Source: Sorex araneus | Taxonomy: Eukaryota; Chordata; Mammalia; Eulipotyphla; Soricidae | Direction of reading: 5' to 3' | Length of the DNA: 64,000 nucleotides | Assembly: GCF_027595985.1 (NCBI RefSeq) | Contig: NC_073307.1 | Location: forward strand, 15,235,627 to 15,299,626 | Shown here: one piece after another, positions 54,817 through 64,000 of the stretch | How positions within the stretch are numbered: position 1 is the first letter of the stretch | Layout: the number at the start of each line of letters is the position of its first letter | Position numbers and translations under genes: made by a program | The notes under the pieces: generated by a model | Database searches by the model: none | What the model was told of the DNA's origin: nothing | Seen by the model: the letters and a program-made list of their open reading frames with translations, nothing else

Positions 54817-54981
54817 ATCTTTTTTTCTTTTGTTTTGGGGGGCCACATCAAGCAGTGCTCAGGGTTTAGTCATGACTACACACAGGGATCTCTCCTGATG
54901 GGGCTCAGGAGTGCGGGGTTCAAACCCCGGTCAGTCATGTGTAGGGCAAGCCCCCTGCCCCCTGGACTCTCTCCAGCCCGC
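54817..54981 (-). repeat. Diverged SOR-type SINE
   Basis: GGGGGCCACATCAAGCAGTG to GGACTCTCTCCAGCCC. Adjacent to the younger copy. Confidence 0.8.
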
Positions 54982-55434
54982 CTTTTCATGATTTCATTCT
55001 CCTGCCATGGTCACAGCTCCTGAGCGGTATTTCCAGAGGAGAGGCGCTGTAGGGCTAAGAAACACCCAGAGTCGTCAAGGTTACAGGAAATCAGTGGAGG
55101 CTTCCAGAGAGCTTTGCTGGACTCCCATAAGCCCAAGTCTTAACTGGAAAATAATACAGCTTAGTCCTATAACAAATTCTTTTTTCCTTATTGCAGGCTC
55201 ATTATAGAAACATTAGGCGGTATGGAGATGCCCGAAGTAGCTATAAAAGCAATTCACACGCCATAAAGGCGCCAACGTCTCAGTGTCTATCACCCTCTTC
55301 ATTTTCTTTCTTCTGAACAGCCATATTCATTCATGTTGCTCTTAATTTCCTCCACCTTCCCCTGCAGTTATCTTCTGCCTCAGCGCTCCTGTTTCCCAGA
55401 TAACACACCACTGGGCCAAGTCTCCTGGGACAAT
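54982..55434. other. Unassigned DNA, no gene seen
   Basis: Short frames only. The RTE fragment begins near the right edge. Confidence 0.4.
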
Positions 55435-56131
55435 ATCTATGAAGGAAGCGTGAGTCCCCTCTTCAATACCCCACATCCAATCTGCATGCAGCTGTGTGTA
55501 CCTGGTTGAGAACTCAACATAAGGAATGACTTGGCGCCGGAACTATGCAGGAAGAAGAGAGCAGCGTGGAAAGCCTTCAAGAGCGTCGAAGAAGTGGTTA
55601 AGAGGACAAAGAACCTCCAGCTCCGGGCACATCTTTTCGACTCCATCATTCTTCCTGCACTAACATACGCCTCAGAGACCTGGGCTTTACAAAAACAGGA
55701 TGAGAACACTATTTAGGTATCCCAAAGAGGAATTGAAAGAGCCATACTAGGAGTATCACATTTCACTCAAGTGAGAGAAGGAATCCGGAGTTCCGACCTC
55801 TATCAACAATCAAGAATCAGGGACGCTGTCTCGTTTGCCAAGGCATCGAAAATCAGATGGACCGGACATGTAATGCGATTTAGAGACACTGTTGGACTAG
55901 AGCTGTTACCGACTGGATTCCATGAGATGTCAAAAGACCACATGGCCGCCCACCAACGAGATGGTCAGACTTCTTTGTCAAAACTCTGAAAGAACGATTT
56001 GAGGCTCTTCCTGTTCCTGGAGTAAGCAGATATCATTGGGCTACACTCGCACATGACAGGGACAAATGGAGACGTTACTGGCGCCCGCTCGAAGAAATCA
56101 AAGATCAACAGGATGACAAGTGATACATGTG
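55435..56131 (+). mobile_element. RTE-class LINE, 3' end of ORF2 (degraded)
   Basis: Translation gives the C-terminal region after the reverse transcriptase core: LAPELCRKKRAAWKAF, LRAHLFDSIILPALTYASETW, then FTQVREGIRSSDL and KIRWTGHVMRF, ending DKWRRYWRPLEE followed by a near-immediate stop (TGA at 56121). This order is that of RTE-clade retrotransposons, and the wording resembles nematode RTE copies more than ruminant BovB. An internal TAG near 55714 and frameshifts near 55500 and 55935 show it is dead. It has a very short 3' UTR with the tail GATGACAAGTGATAC. The 5' part is truncated. Confidence 0.85.
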
Positions 56132-56300
56132 ATCCGATCTGCTGGCAAATTGTCCACCCCCCATCTTCCAAATAATTGGCCACCGAGGACTCCAGCAGTG
56201 CCAGTCATCACCAACCTCACTCCTGACAGACACCCCTTCCTTCCCTGCCTCTCTCTTCCGTTCTCACAGCAGCAGAGCAATTCTTCTTGGAGTTTCAGTG
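56132..56300. other. Unassigned DNA
   Basis: No feature recognised. Confidence 0.35.
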
Positions 56301-56414
56301 TAGGGGACCAGAGAGAAAGTAGAGTTAGTAGGACTCTTGATTTGCACGTGTTGACCAATATCTGATTTCTGTCATCAAATATGGTTCCCTGAACCTCTCC
56401 AGGAATGATCCATT
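56301..56414 (+). repeat. SINE remnant
   Basis: GGACCAGAGAGAAAGTAGAG to CTCTCCAGGAATGATCC. Confidence 0.55.
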
Positions 56415-56421
56415 CCATTCC

Positions 56422-56580
56422 TGGAGCCATAGGATAGTGGGTGGGGGTGCTTGCCTTGCATGCAGTCTACCTGGGTTCTATCTCCAGAACCCCATATGGT
56501 CCCCCGAGCACCACCAGGAGTAATTTCTGAGTGCAGAGCCAGGAGTAACCCCTGGGTGTGGTCCCAAAACTAAAAAGACA
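56422..56580 (+). repeat. Diverged SOR-type SINE
   Basis: GCTTGCCTTGCATGCAGTCT to GGTGTGGTCCCAAAACTAAA. Confidence 0.85.
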
Positions 56581-56734
56581 AAGAAGTAGAGTTTGCCAGG
56601 TCTAAAAACATCTTGTTTATTGATATTCTAATTTGTGACATGATTATATTTTCTTGCTTCCTATTTCCAGACTCTTGGACAGCCCATATTTGGTCAGTAG
56701 CTTGAATGATTCTCATGGTGCTATGTGGGATTTC

Positions 56735-56800
56735 GGGGTGTGGCTCAGTGGTTGAGTATGTGTGAGGCCCAGGATCACCACCTCCTGCCCCACCCCAAAA
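56735..56800 (+). repeat. tRNA-headed SINE scrap of another kind
   Basis: GGTGTGGCTCAGTGGTTGAG resembles the scrap at 24326. Confidence 0.35.
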
Positions 56801-56896
56801 AAGGAGTAAATTCATAGTGTTAGTCAGAAAATGTCTTTCTTGCCTATAATAATAGTTATGGTAACAGACCAGAAATCCTGTCCCTATTTGTAAAAA

Positions 56897-57042
56897 GTGA
56901 TGTTTGAGAGACTGGTGTGATAGAACAATGGGTAAGGTGATTGCCTTGCATGTGGCTGAACAAGATTCAATTCCTGGTACCATATACTATCCCCCAAGTC
57001 CCATCAGGAGTGATCCCTGAATATTGCCATGTATGGCCCAAA
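56897..57042 (+). repeat. Diverged SOR-type SINE with expanded tail
   Basis: GAGACTGGTGTGATAGAACA to ATGTATGGCCCAAAAGTAAG. The (GAAA)n array starts at its A-tail. Confidence 0.88.
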
Positions 57043-57456
<414 letters not shown>

Positions 57457-57617
57457 GTGATCTTTGAACTAAGATCTGAAGCATGTAGAGCTGAAAGGAA
57501 TGAGGAGGCGTGTTGTGGGGAGAAAACTTCTTAGGCAACATCTGGCCGGAGGGTGAAGGTACTCATCGAAAGAGAATAGAGAGTGGTCAGAATGGAGAAG
57601 AGAATGGTCAGAATGCC

Positions 57618-57640
57618 TGTGTGTGTTGGTGTGAGGATGT

Positions 57641-57674
<34 letters not shown>
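57618..57674. repeat. (GT)n microsatellite
   Basis: Pure GT from about 57643. Confidence 0.93.
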
Positions 57675-57678
<4 letters not shown>

Positions 57679-58805
57679 CTTACAAAGCAGGGATCAAGCT
57701 CTCAAGCTCAAGCTCTCTGGCAGCCTGTTTTCTAAACCTAACATTATATCATAGAAAACTTTCCTTGTCATTATAAAGACTAACACAACTTATTTTCAGT
57801 GACAGCAGAGAATACTATTACATAACCAAATCGTAATTCACTTCACCAACCTCCTATTGTTCAGCCTTAAAATGCCTTCAAGTTTTTTTTTACCATCAGG
57901 GAGAAGGACCTTGTAGTTCAATCTTTGCACTCTTCAATCTTTATTCACTTTGGATAAATTCCTCAGAGCATAATTGCTGGGTAAATGGGAAGACACAATT
58001 TTTAAACATTTTTTTCTTTGAATGAATGAGCACATCATCCTCTGACAAAGCTTCTGTTGCTCTGTGCTCACGCAGCCAGAGTGGCTTCACGTGTTCACTC
58101 ATTTGGAAGGGATTTTATCTTACCCTCTTGCTAGCCCAAGACATGGTACTCAAGGTGGGGCGGGGTGTGGTTGCGGGGTGGGGGGATGTCGGGAGGAAAG
58201 AGCACCTCCAGGAGCACAGGGATATTTCATTGAGACAAAACCCAGCCACACTCATATATCAGGCGTGAGTTTCCAGTAAGAAGCCATCATCGCATCCACA
58301 GTATAGATCTCTCTGGCAGCAAACATTTAGGGGCCATATAATTCAGGAGTCTCTGTCAAAACGGATCAATGGGGCCTGCACATGAGAACAAGCTTCCACC
58401 ACAAGCAAGCGCGGGGGTGTGGGGGGCCTCCCTGGACGGAGCAAGCTGGCCCGTGAATGGCGAATCACCATTCAGCCCGCTGCGGGAAGCGCACTTTCCC
58501 TAGCAAGCCCAGCCCTGCAGCGTCGGAAGGGGAAGCTGTGTGGCTTTGTGGTCTGAGGAGAGGACTGGGCCATTAGAACATCAAGTTCTCTTTGGGGCTC
58601 TGCTCCCAGCAGCTCCCAGGGCCGTTGACCATGTCTCCTTCTCACTTAGTGCTGAAATGGACAGCGCCTCAGCCACCCAAAAAGCAGACCCACCTCCAAG
58701 TGCATTGGCAGTGCCCTGACAGACCTGGGCTTCTGTCAAGGGAATGTCAGATCCCTTTGCCACCTTTGTCAGAGATTCTAGTGCATCGCTTCAAAAAAGT
58801 CGAGG
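57675..58805. other. Unassigned DNA, possible old LINE scrap, no gene seen
   Basis: CAGAGCATAATTGCTGGGTAAATGG near 57964 resembles an old L1 segment (TAGGAGTGGAATTGCTGGGTC). No protein family recognised. Confidence 0.4.
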
Positions 58806-58808
58806 ATT

Positions 58809-58866
58809 GGGGGCTGGTGAGATAGTGCAGAGGTTTAGGCACATGCAGAAAATTCTAGGTTTCATG
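58809..58866 (+). repeat. SINE head fragment
   Basis: GGGGCTGGTGAGATAGTGCA; body absent. Confidence 0.55.
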
Positions 58867-59015
58867 GTCATATAAAGACAGGACAGTCCAAGATGTAATC
58901 ACCAAGGAGAAAGAAGAAACGTGGCTGATTTTCTTTTCTTCAACCACAAGGAACACGATGAAGGGAGAATGTTTTTAACATCAGAAGCTTATTGGAAATA
59001 TGAAAACAGTGTGGA

Positions 59016-59210
59016 AGAGAAGCCAGAGAGATAGTACAGCAAGTAGAAAACTTGTCTTGCACGAGGTTGACATGGATTCAATCCCAGGCATCCCATACGG
59101 TCCCCAAAATACCTCCAGGAGTAATTCCTGAGTGCAAAGGCAGAAATAATCCCTGAGCATCACCAGGTATGGCCCCCAAACAAAAGCAAAACAAAACAAA
59201 AACCAACAAT
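59016..59210 (+). repeat. Diverged SOR-type SINE
   Basis: GAAGCCAGAGAGATAGTACA to GTATGGCCCCCAAACAAAAG. (AAAAC)n tail. Confidence 0.88.
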
Positions 59211-59740
59211 GTGGAATAAATGTTCTTATAATTCTGCAAAGTAAAAAACATATATAAATGATAAATAGATGATTACAGTATAATCAGCATAATTCCATTG
59301 ACCAATTGTGAACATATACATGAAAATATATTAGACATAGAGGAAAAATCTAGACGTGTATATACACAGACACAATTGTCAAATTGTTGTCCATGAACTC
59401 TTGTTTTCTTCCTTTGAACCTGTCTCTACTTTCTGATTTTTCTACAATGAATATAAATTACTTTAATGCTAAAAATTACTTTAAAGTAAGTGATGAATAT
59501 TTTAGAGGCCAATGATCTTTGTGAACCTAAATAGAGAATAAACCGGGAAGCTTTCATAGTCTATCGATGGACATGATCCAAAACTGAGTAATATGAAAGA
59601 TTTGTTTTCATTGGAAAGAAGTGAGTAAATTAGGGGAGGAGGCATTTCCTGACTTGAAGTATAGCTAATTGGGAGCCTGATTAGGAAAAGTGAAGGACTT
59701 TTGTACCACCATTTAGAAAACTGTCTCTAAATGTGGAGAC
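59211..59740. other. AT-rich unassigned DNA, no gene seen
   Basis: No signature. Confidence 0.4.
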
Positions 59741-59742
59741 AT

Positions 59743-59898
59743 GGAGCCAGTGCACTGGTACAGCGGGTAGGGCGTTTGTTTTGCAGGTGGCTGACCAGAG
59801 TTCAATCCCTGGCACCCCACATGGGCCCTAGAACCTGCAAGGAGTGATCTCTGAGAACAGATCCCTGAGCACCACCAGGTGTGACACCCCTAAAATAT
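59743..59898 (+). repeat. Diverged SOR-type SINE
   Basis: GTACAGCGGGTAGGGCGTTT head. Preceded by GAGACATGGAGCCAG, which recurs before the next SINE. Confidence 0.85.
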
Positions 59899-60055
59899 AG
59901 TCACCAATCAGACCCTCCTTCTCTGCAGGTGATGTAATTAAGCTCTCGTGCCAACTTTCTCAGAACTGATTGAAGTTGAGATGGAGCATTTCGATACCTA
60001 TTACTGCTTCACATTGTCCTAGCCGTCACCAACCCAACCACCTAACTGGGAGACA

Positions 60056-60240
60056 TGGAGCCAGGGCAACAGTAAAGCGAGTAGGGCATTTGTCACGCAG
60101 GCAGCTCACCGGCATCCCACCCCAGCACTATGTATGGCTCTTGTGTCCACCAGGAGTAATTCCTGAGTACAGAGCCAGGACTAAGCCCTGAGCACCACCA
60201 GGTGTGGCAAAAAATAAAAACAAACAAACAAACAAAAAGA
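60056..60240 (+). repeat. Diverged SOR-type SINE
   Basis: GCAACAGTAAAGCGAGTAGG to CCAGGTGTGGCAAAAAATAA. (CAAA)n tail. Confidence 0.85.
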
Positions 60241-60310
60241 ACTAGCACAGGCTTATTGTCCAATATAACATGGAGGTATGTGGGTTTAATCCATGAGTAT
60301 GATGCCAACG

Positions 60311-60351
<41 letters not shown>

Positions 60352-60789
60352 ACACACACAGAGCTTCTCTTATTGACATTTGGATGTGCAGATGGCCTTG
60401 GGGAGAAATTGAGTAAACATTAGAAGGATAAAATGAACATCTGTTTTAATTCTGACCGTCAACAATTTCCCCGTCTACTGTTACACACTCCATGCGTCCG
60501 TGGAGAACTAGCTTTGCTGAATGGGTATCACCTTAAGTGGAGAGACAAGCCAGAATCCCACACTTTCACACTGATAGTTGGGTAGCTGACTGCAGGTTGG
60601 CAAGAAAAGAAACATGTTCCCTATAAGGATAAAAATCTTGGGTGGCCTCAGATGGGCAGTAGATGCTCATTCATCAAGACCTCAATCCCTGAAAGTACAG
60701 TCCCTACAATCCTGCTGCCTCACACCTACCTGATTCCTTGAGATTTTTAGTCTTTTTTTCCCCCAACCCTACATGATCATCTAAATTTC
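60241..60789. other. Unassigned DNA, no gene seen
   Basis: Contains a (CA)n array; no coding evidence. Confidence 0.4.
60314..60360. repeat. (CA)n microsatellite
   Basis: About 22 units with one GTG interruption. Confidence 0.95.
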
Positions 60790-61260
60790 CTATCAACTCT
60801 TTTATTTTTGGGGGGAGGCCTATATCAAATCCAAAGGCTTCTGCACAGCAAAAGAAACTCAATCTATAGTAAAAAGACTGAATGGGAAAAAGTGTTTGCA
60901 CACAACACGTCAGATAAGGAACTAATAACTACTATCCATAAATTATTCAAAAATTTCAGCAACAATAAATACAACAACCCCATCCAAAAAAGGTGAGAGA
61001 GACAGACGCTTCCTCAAAGAAGACATATAGATGGCCAATAGGCACATTAAAAAGTGCTCATCTTCACTTATGATTGGGGAGTTGCAAATCAAAACAACAT
61101 TGAGGTATCAGCTCATACTAGTGAGAAGGGCACATATCAAAAATCTAGAAACAACCATTGCTGGTCAGGTTGTCGTGAGAAAGGAACCTTCATTTGCTGT
61201 TGGTAGGAGCATCGTCTGGCTCAACCTCTATGGAAAGCAACTTAAACAATTAGTAACAGA

Positions 61261-61429
61261 GGGGCTGAAGTGATAGTACACAGGTAAGGCATTTGCCTTG
61301 CATGGAGCTGACCCGGGTTCAATCCCAATCCCCGGCATCCCATATGGTCCCTGGGTACTGCCAGGAGTGATTCCTGAGTGCAGAGCTAGGAGAATATCAC
61401 TGGGTGTGGCCCAAAAACTAAAAAAAAAA
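61261..61429 (+). repeat. SOR-type SINE in L1
   Basis: Flanks TAGTAACAGA and AGTAATAGAA. Short ATCCCA duplication after box B. Confidence 0.9.
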
Positions 61430-61601
61430 AGTAATAGAATTCCCATATGACCCTATGATACTACTTCTTGGCATTTATCTCTGAAACATAGAAACATTAA
61501 TTCTAAAGGATATATGCACACATACGTTCATTGCAGGGCTTAGTACAATAACTAAGATATGAAAACAACCCAAATGTCTGACTATGGATGACTGGGTCTA
61601 G

Positions 61602-61629
61602 AAGTTGCATATATATATATATGCAACTT
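61602..61629. repeat. 28-bp perfect palindrome with (AT)n core
   Basis: AAGTTGCAT, (AT)n, ATGCAACTT, inside the L1 fragment. Confidence 0.9.
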
Positions 61630-61810
61630 ATAAATATATAAATATATATAAATGGACCTCTATGCTGCTCTAACAGAGGATAAAATCATGCAATTTGCCA
61701 TGATATTGATGGAACTTGAAGAGATGCACTGAGTAGAGTCAGAAGGAAGGAAAGAGTTAGATACAGAATGCACTTCTTCCTCAATTGTGAGGCTTCAAAT
61801 ACACAGCAAA

Positions 61811-62010
61811 GGGGCCGGAGCAATAGTACAGCAGGTAGGGTGTTTGCCTTGCATGCGGCTGACCCGGGTTTAATCCCCCACATCCCATATGGTCTCCCAA
61901 GCACTGCCAAGAGTAATTCCTGAGCATAGAGCCAGGAGTAATCCCTGAGCCTCACTGGGTGTGACCCAAAAACCAAAACACAAAACACAAAACAAACAAA
62001 CAAAAACCCC
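61811..62010 (+). repeat. SOR-type SINE in L1, full length
   Basis: 14-bp perfect duplication AAATACACAGCAAA at 61797 and 62011. Tail ACACAAAACACAAAACAAAC. Confidence 0.95.
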
Positions 62011-62218
62011 AAATACACAGCAAAATAGCAACACAGAGTCAAAACAACAGAAGAGAGAGTTTCTCCACAGAACTGAGTTGATGGGGGCAGTAGGGGTGGG
62101 CATGGAAAGGAGGATCTTGAGGGAGGAAAGAAAGCACTCTGGTGATATACATGGCGTTGGGATTATGTACAAATGAAACTGCCAAGTGCAGTATTGTCAC
62201 TCGAAGTACTCAGTCAAT

Positions 62219-62464
62219 GGAGCACTGTAGCACTGTCATCCTGCTGTTCAGCGGTTTGCTCGAGTGGGCACCAGTAACATCTCCATTGTGAGACTTGTTA
62301 CTGTTTTTGGCATATTGAATACGCTATGGGTAGCTTGCCAGACTCTGCCTGCGGGTGGGATACTCTTGGTAGCTTGTCAGGCTCTCTGAGAGGGACGGAG
62401 GAATCAAACCCGGGTCAGCTGCATGCAAGGCAAATGCCCTACCCACTGTGCTATTTCTCTAGCC
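62219..62464 (-). repeat. Type 2 SINE (RTE-like 3' end)
   Basis: 8-bp duplication CAGTCAAT at 62211 and 62465. RTE-like end GAGTGGGCACCAGTAACATC in this orientation. Confidence 0.93.
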
Positions 62465-62555
62465 CAGTCAATAAAAAACTATTTTAAAGAAATCAGTAAA
62501 AACAATTTTTTAAAAGAGATTCCTTTTTCATTGTTGCTTTTAAAATTAGCCAGAT

Positions 62556-62690
62556 TTGTTTGTTTTTAGGCCCCAACCAGTGGTGCGCAGGACTTACTTC
62601 TGGCTGATACTCAGGACTCACTCCTGCAGGTGTGACCAGAAATCCAAGCCAGGTCACCAGTGCACAGGGAAAGCCCCACAGCTAACCAGA
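62556..62690 (-). repeat. SINE remnant
   Basis: TTTTTAGGCCCCAACCAGTGG then TCACTCCTGCAGGTGTGACC. Confidence 0.5.
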
Positions 62691-63039
62691 TTTAATTCCT
62701 TTTTGCTCACAACTAAGGAGCCCAAGAACACAAAAAGCCCCTTTTCATGAACCACTTTCTCATCCAGCCTCTGCGTCTCTGCAAAGTGGTTAGTCGATAC
62801 CAGATTATTAACAAGTGCTTAGAGGCTGGCAACAAGAGCTCAGAAAGCATCCATCCCTGGCAGTCAAACAAATGTGTTTGTAGCAATACGGCGCTATGAA
62901 AATAGCACGCTTTTGAGACTAGGGGCCATCCCAATTACCAGCCGCTAGAAGAAGAAAAATATAATGAATGTGAAATTAGCTCATGTCCTGGGAAATGGTC
63001 CCCAAAGCCACGAAGAGATAACAGCAAATGTCTCAGTGA
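62691..63039. other. Unassigned DNA, no gene seen
   Basis: TGAATGTGAAATTAGCTCATG near 62965; nothing firm. Confidence 0.4.
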
Positions 63040-63130
63040 AGGTCCCCGAGCACACCAGGAGCGATCCCTGAGTGCAGAGCCAGGGGTGAGCCCCGGACAC
63101 TCCCAGGTGTGGCCCACAAACAAACAAAAC
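63040..63130 (+). repeat. SINE 3' body fragment
   Basis: GAGTGCAGAGCCAGGGGTGA to CAGGTGTGGCCCACAAACAA. Confidence 0.75.
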
Positions 63131-63201
63131 ATCCCGGTGATCTGAAACTAGAAAGTTCCGAGGCAGGAGAAGGGCCTAGACAGAGCTGAGTGGGTGGGGA
63201 G

Positions 63202-63388
63202 GGGGGCTGGAGCGATAGCACAGCGGGTAGGGCGTTTGCCTGGCACACAGCCGACCCCGGGTTCAAATCCCAGCATCCCATATGGTCCCCCGAGCACTGC
63301 CAGGAGTATTTCCTGAGTTAAGAGCCAGGAGTAACCCCTGTGCATCGCTGGGTGTGACCCAAAAAGAAAAAAACAAACAGAAAAAGCT
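63202..63388 (+). repeat. SOR-type SINE, full length
   Basis: GGGGCTGGAGCGATAGCACA to GTGACCCAAAAAGAAAAAAAC. Possible short flank repeat AGCTGAG. Confidence 0.94.
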
Positions 63389-63880
63389 GAGGGGGGCATC
63401 AGATAAATTTCTCAGAGCCAAAAGAAAGAAAGAAAGAGTGTGTGCTTTGTAGTGTGCTTTGAAGCTGAGGAAGGACGTTTCCAGAATCTCTCAGATCTAG
63501 AAAAGAGGCAGTATTACTCCTCGACCCTCTTTTTCTTTGTCCAGTTCCCCCGAAGATGGTGGCTAGACTCTGCCTACCAAAGCTGCTTTCCTGAGATCAG
63601 GGGCAACCCCCCAGGGCCACAGAGGGACGGGACCACGTCAGAGAGAAGCAGCAGCTCCACTCGGGGAGAGGAGAGAGGCACGGGCGAGAGCCTGGAAGGC
63701 AGTCGATGCTGCAGAGTAATTTTAGAACAGGAGGGAAAATTCCCAAATGGGTCCCCGTTCTCAGATGAGTGACCTGGCCACATTCTCACTAAGCACAGAA
63801 GCTTTGGAACAGAGAGGTCGGGCCAGCACCTCCCAGAGCACTGCCCACGGCAACGTTGTAGCGTTGCAGTGGAGTTTGAA
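63389..63880. other. Unassigned DNA, no gene seen
   Basis: A 110-codon frame at 63440-63772 has no resemblance known to me. Confidence 0.4.
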
Positions 63881-63881
63881 G

Positions 63882-64000
63882 ATTTTTTTTTAATTTTTGG
63901 CTTTTTGGGTTACACCCGGCGATGCTCAGGGGTTTCTCATGGCTCTGCACTCAGGAGTCACTCCTGGCGGTGCTCAGGGGACCATATGGGATGCTGGGAA
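63882..64000 (-). repeat. SOR-type SINE cut by window end
   Basis: Tail and body from TTTTTGGGTTACACCCGGCG. The head lies outside the window. Confidence 0.93.

Larger units (their letters stand above)
60790..62210 (+). repeat. Old L1 ORF2 3' part, interrupted by two SINEs
   Basis: AAAGGCTTCTGCACAGCAAA, then frames with ANRHIKKCSSSLMIGELQIKT and WEKVFAHNTSDKELITT in ORF2 order. Stops and indels throughout. SINEs at 61261 and 61811 split it. Confidence 0.85.

Noticed and set aside
55437..55709. 90-codon minus-strand frame
   Set aside because: Antisense shadow of the RTE ORF2 fragment.

Overview
This is vertebrate nuclear DNA from a mammal, most likely a shrew (Soricidae, probably Sorex). The main evidence is the dominant repeat. 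More than 70 copies of a tRNA-headed SINE of about 170 bp cover the window on both strands, and they match my memory of the SOR family of shrews. The species call is inference; the repeat structure is read directly.

I can support one protein-coding gene. POU4F3 (BRN3C), the POU-homeodomain factor of inner-ear hair cells, lies on the minus strand in two exons (exon 1 at 20106-19987, exon 2 at 19592-18696). It is complete and intact at 338 codons, with GT/AG splice sites, a 394-bp intron carrying a long (GA)n tract, a TATA box near 20370 and a large CpG island. No exon of the genes that flank POU4F3 in human, as I recall them (RBM27, TCERG1), was recognised.

Layout. 1-11.7 kb: microsatellites, SINEs, L1 3' ends and a composite L1-like element with internal tandem repeats. 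11.7-17.4 kb: AT-rich conserved-looking stretches and two CpG-rich islands downstream of POU4F3. 17.4-20.4 kb: POU4F3 with its UTRs. 20.4-30 kb: upstream flank with ancient MIR copies, a third CpG island, and a candidate distal enhancer about 8.6-9.5 kb upstream of the TATA box that contains two CAGATG E-boxes. 30-64 kb: repeat-dense DNA with L1 ORF2 fragments on both strands, L2, a solo class II ERV LTR with a 6-bp target duplication, an RTE-class LINE fragment and many SINEs.

The most interesting repeat biology is a LINE/SINE partnership. A second SINE type has the same tRNA-like head as the A-tailed SINEs but a different body, and its 3' end matches the last codons of the RTE ORF2 fragment at 55.4-56.1 kb. 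The same head therefore seems joined to two tails, one suited to L1 and one to RTE. The RTE fragment resembles nematode RTE elements, which fits the horizontal transfer I recall being reported between parasitic nematodes and the common shrew.
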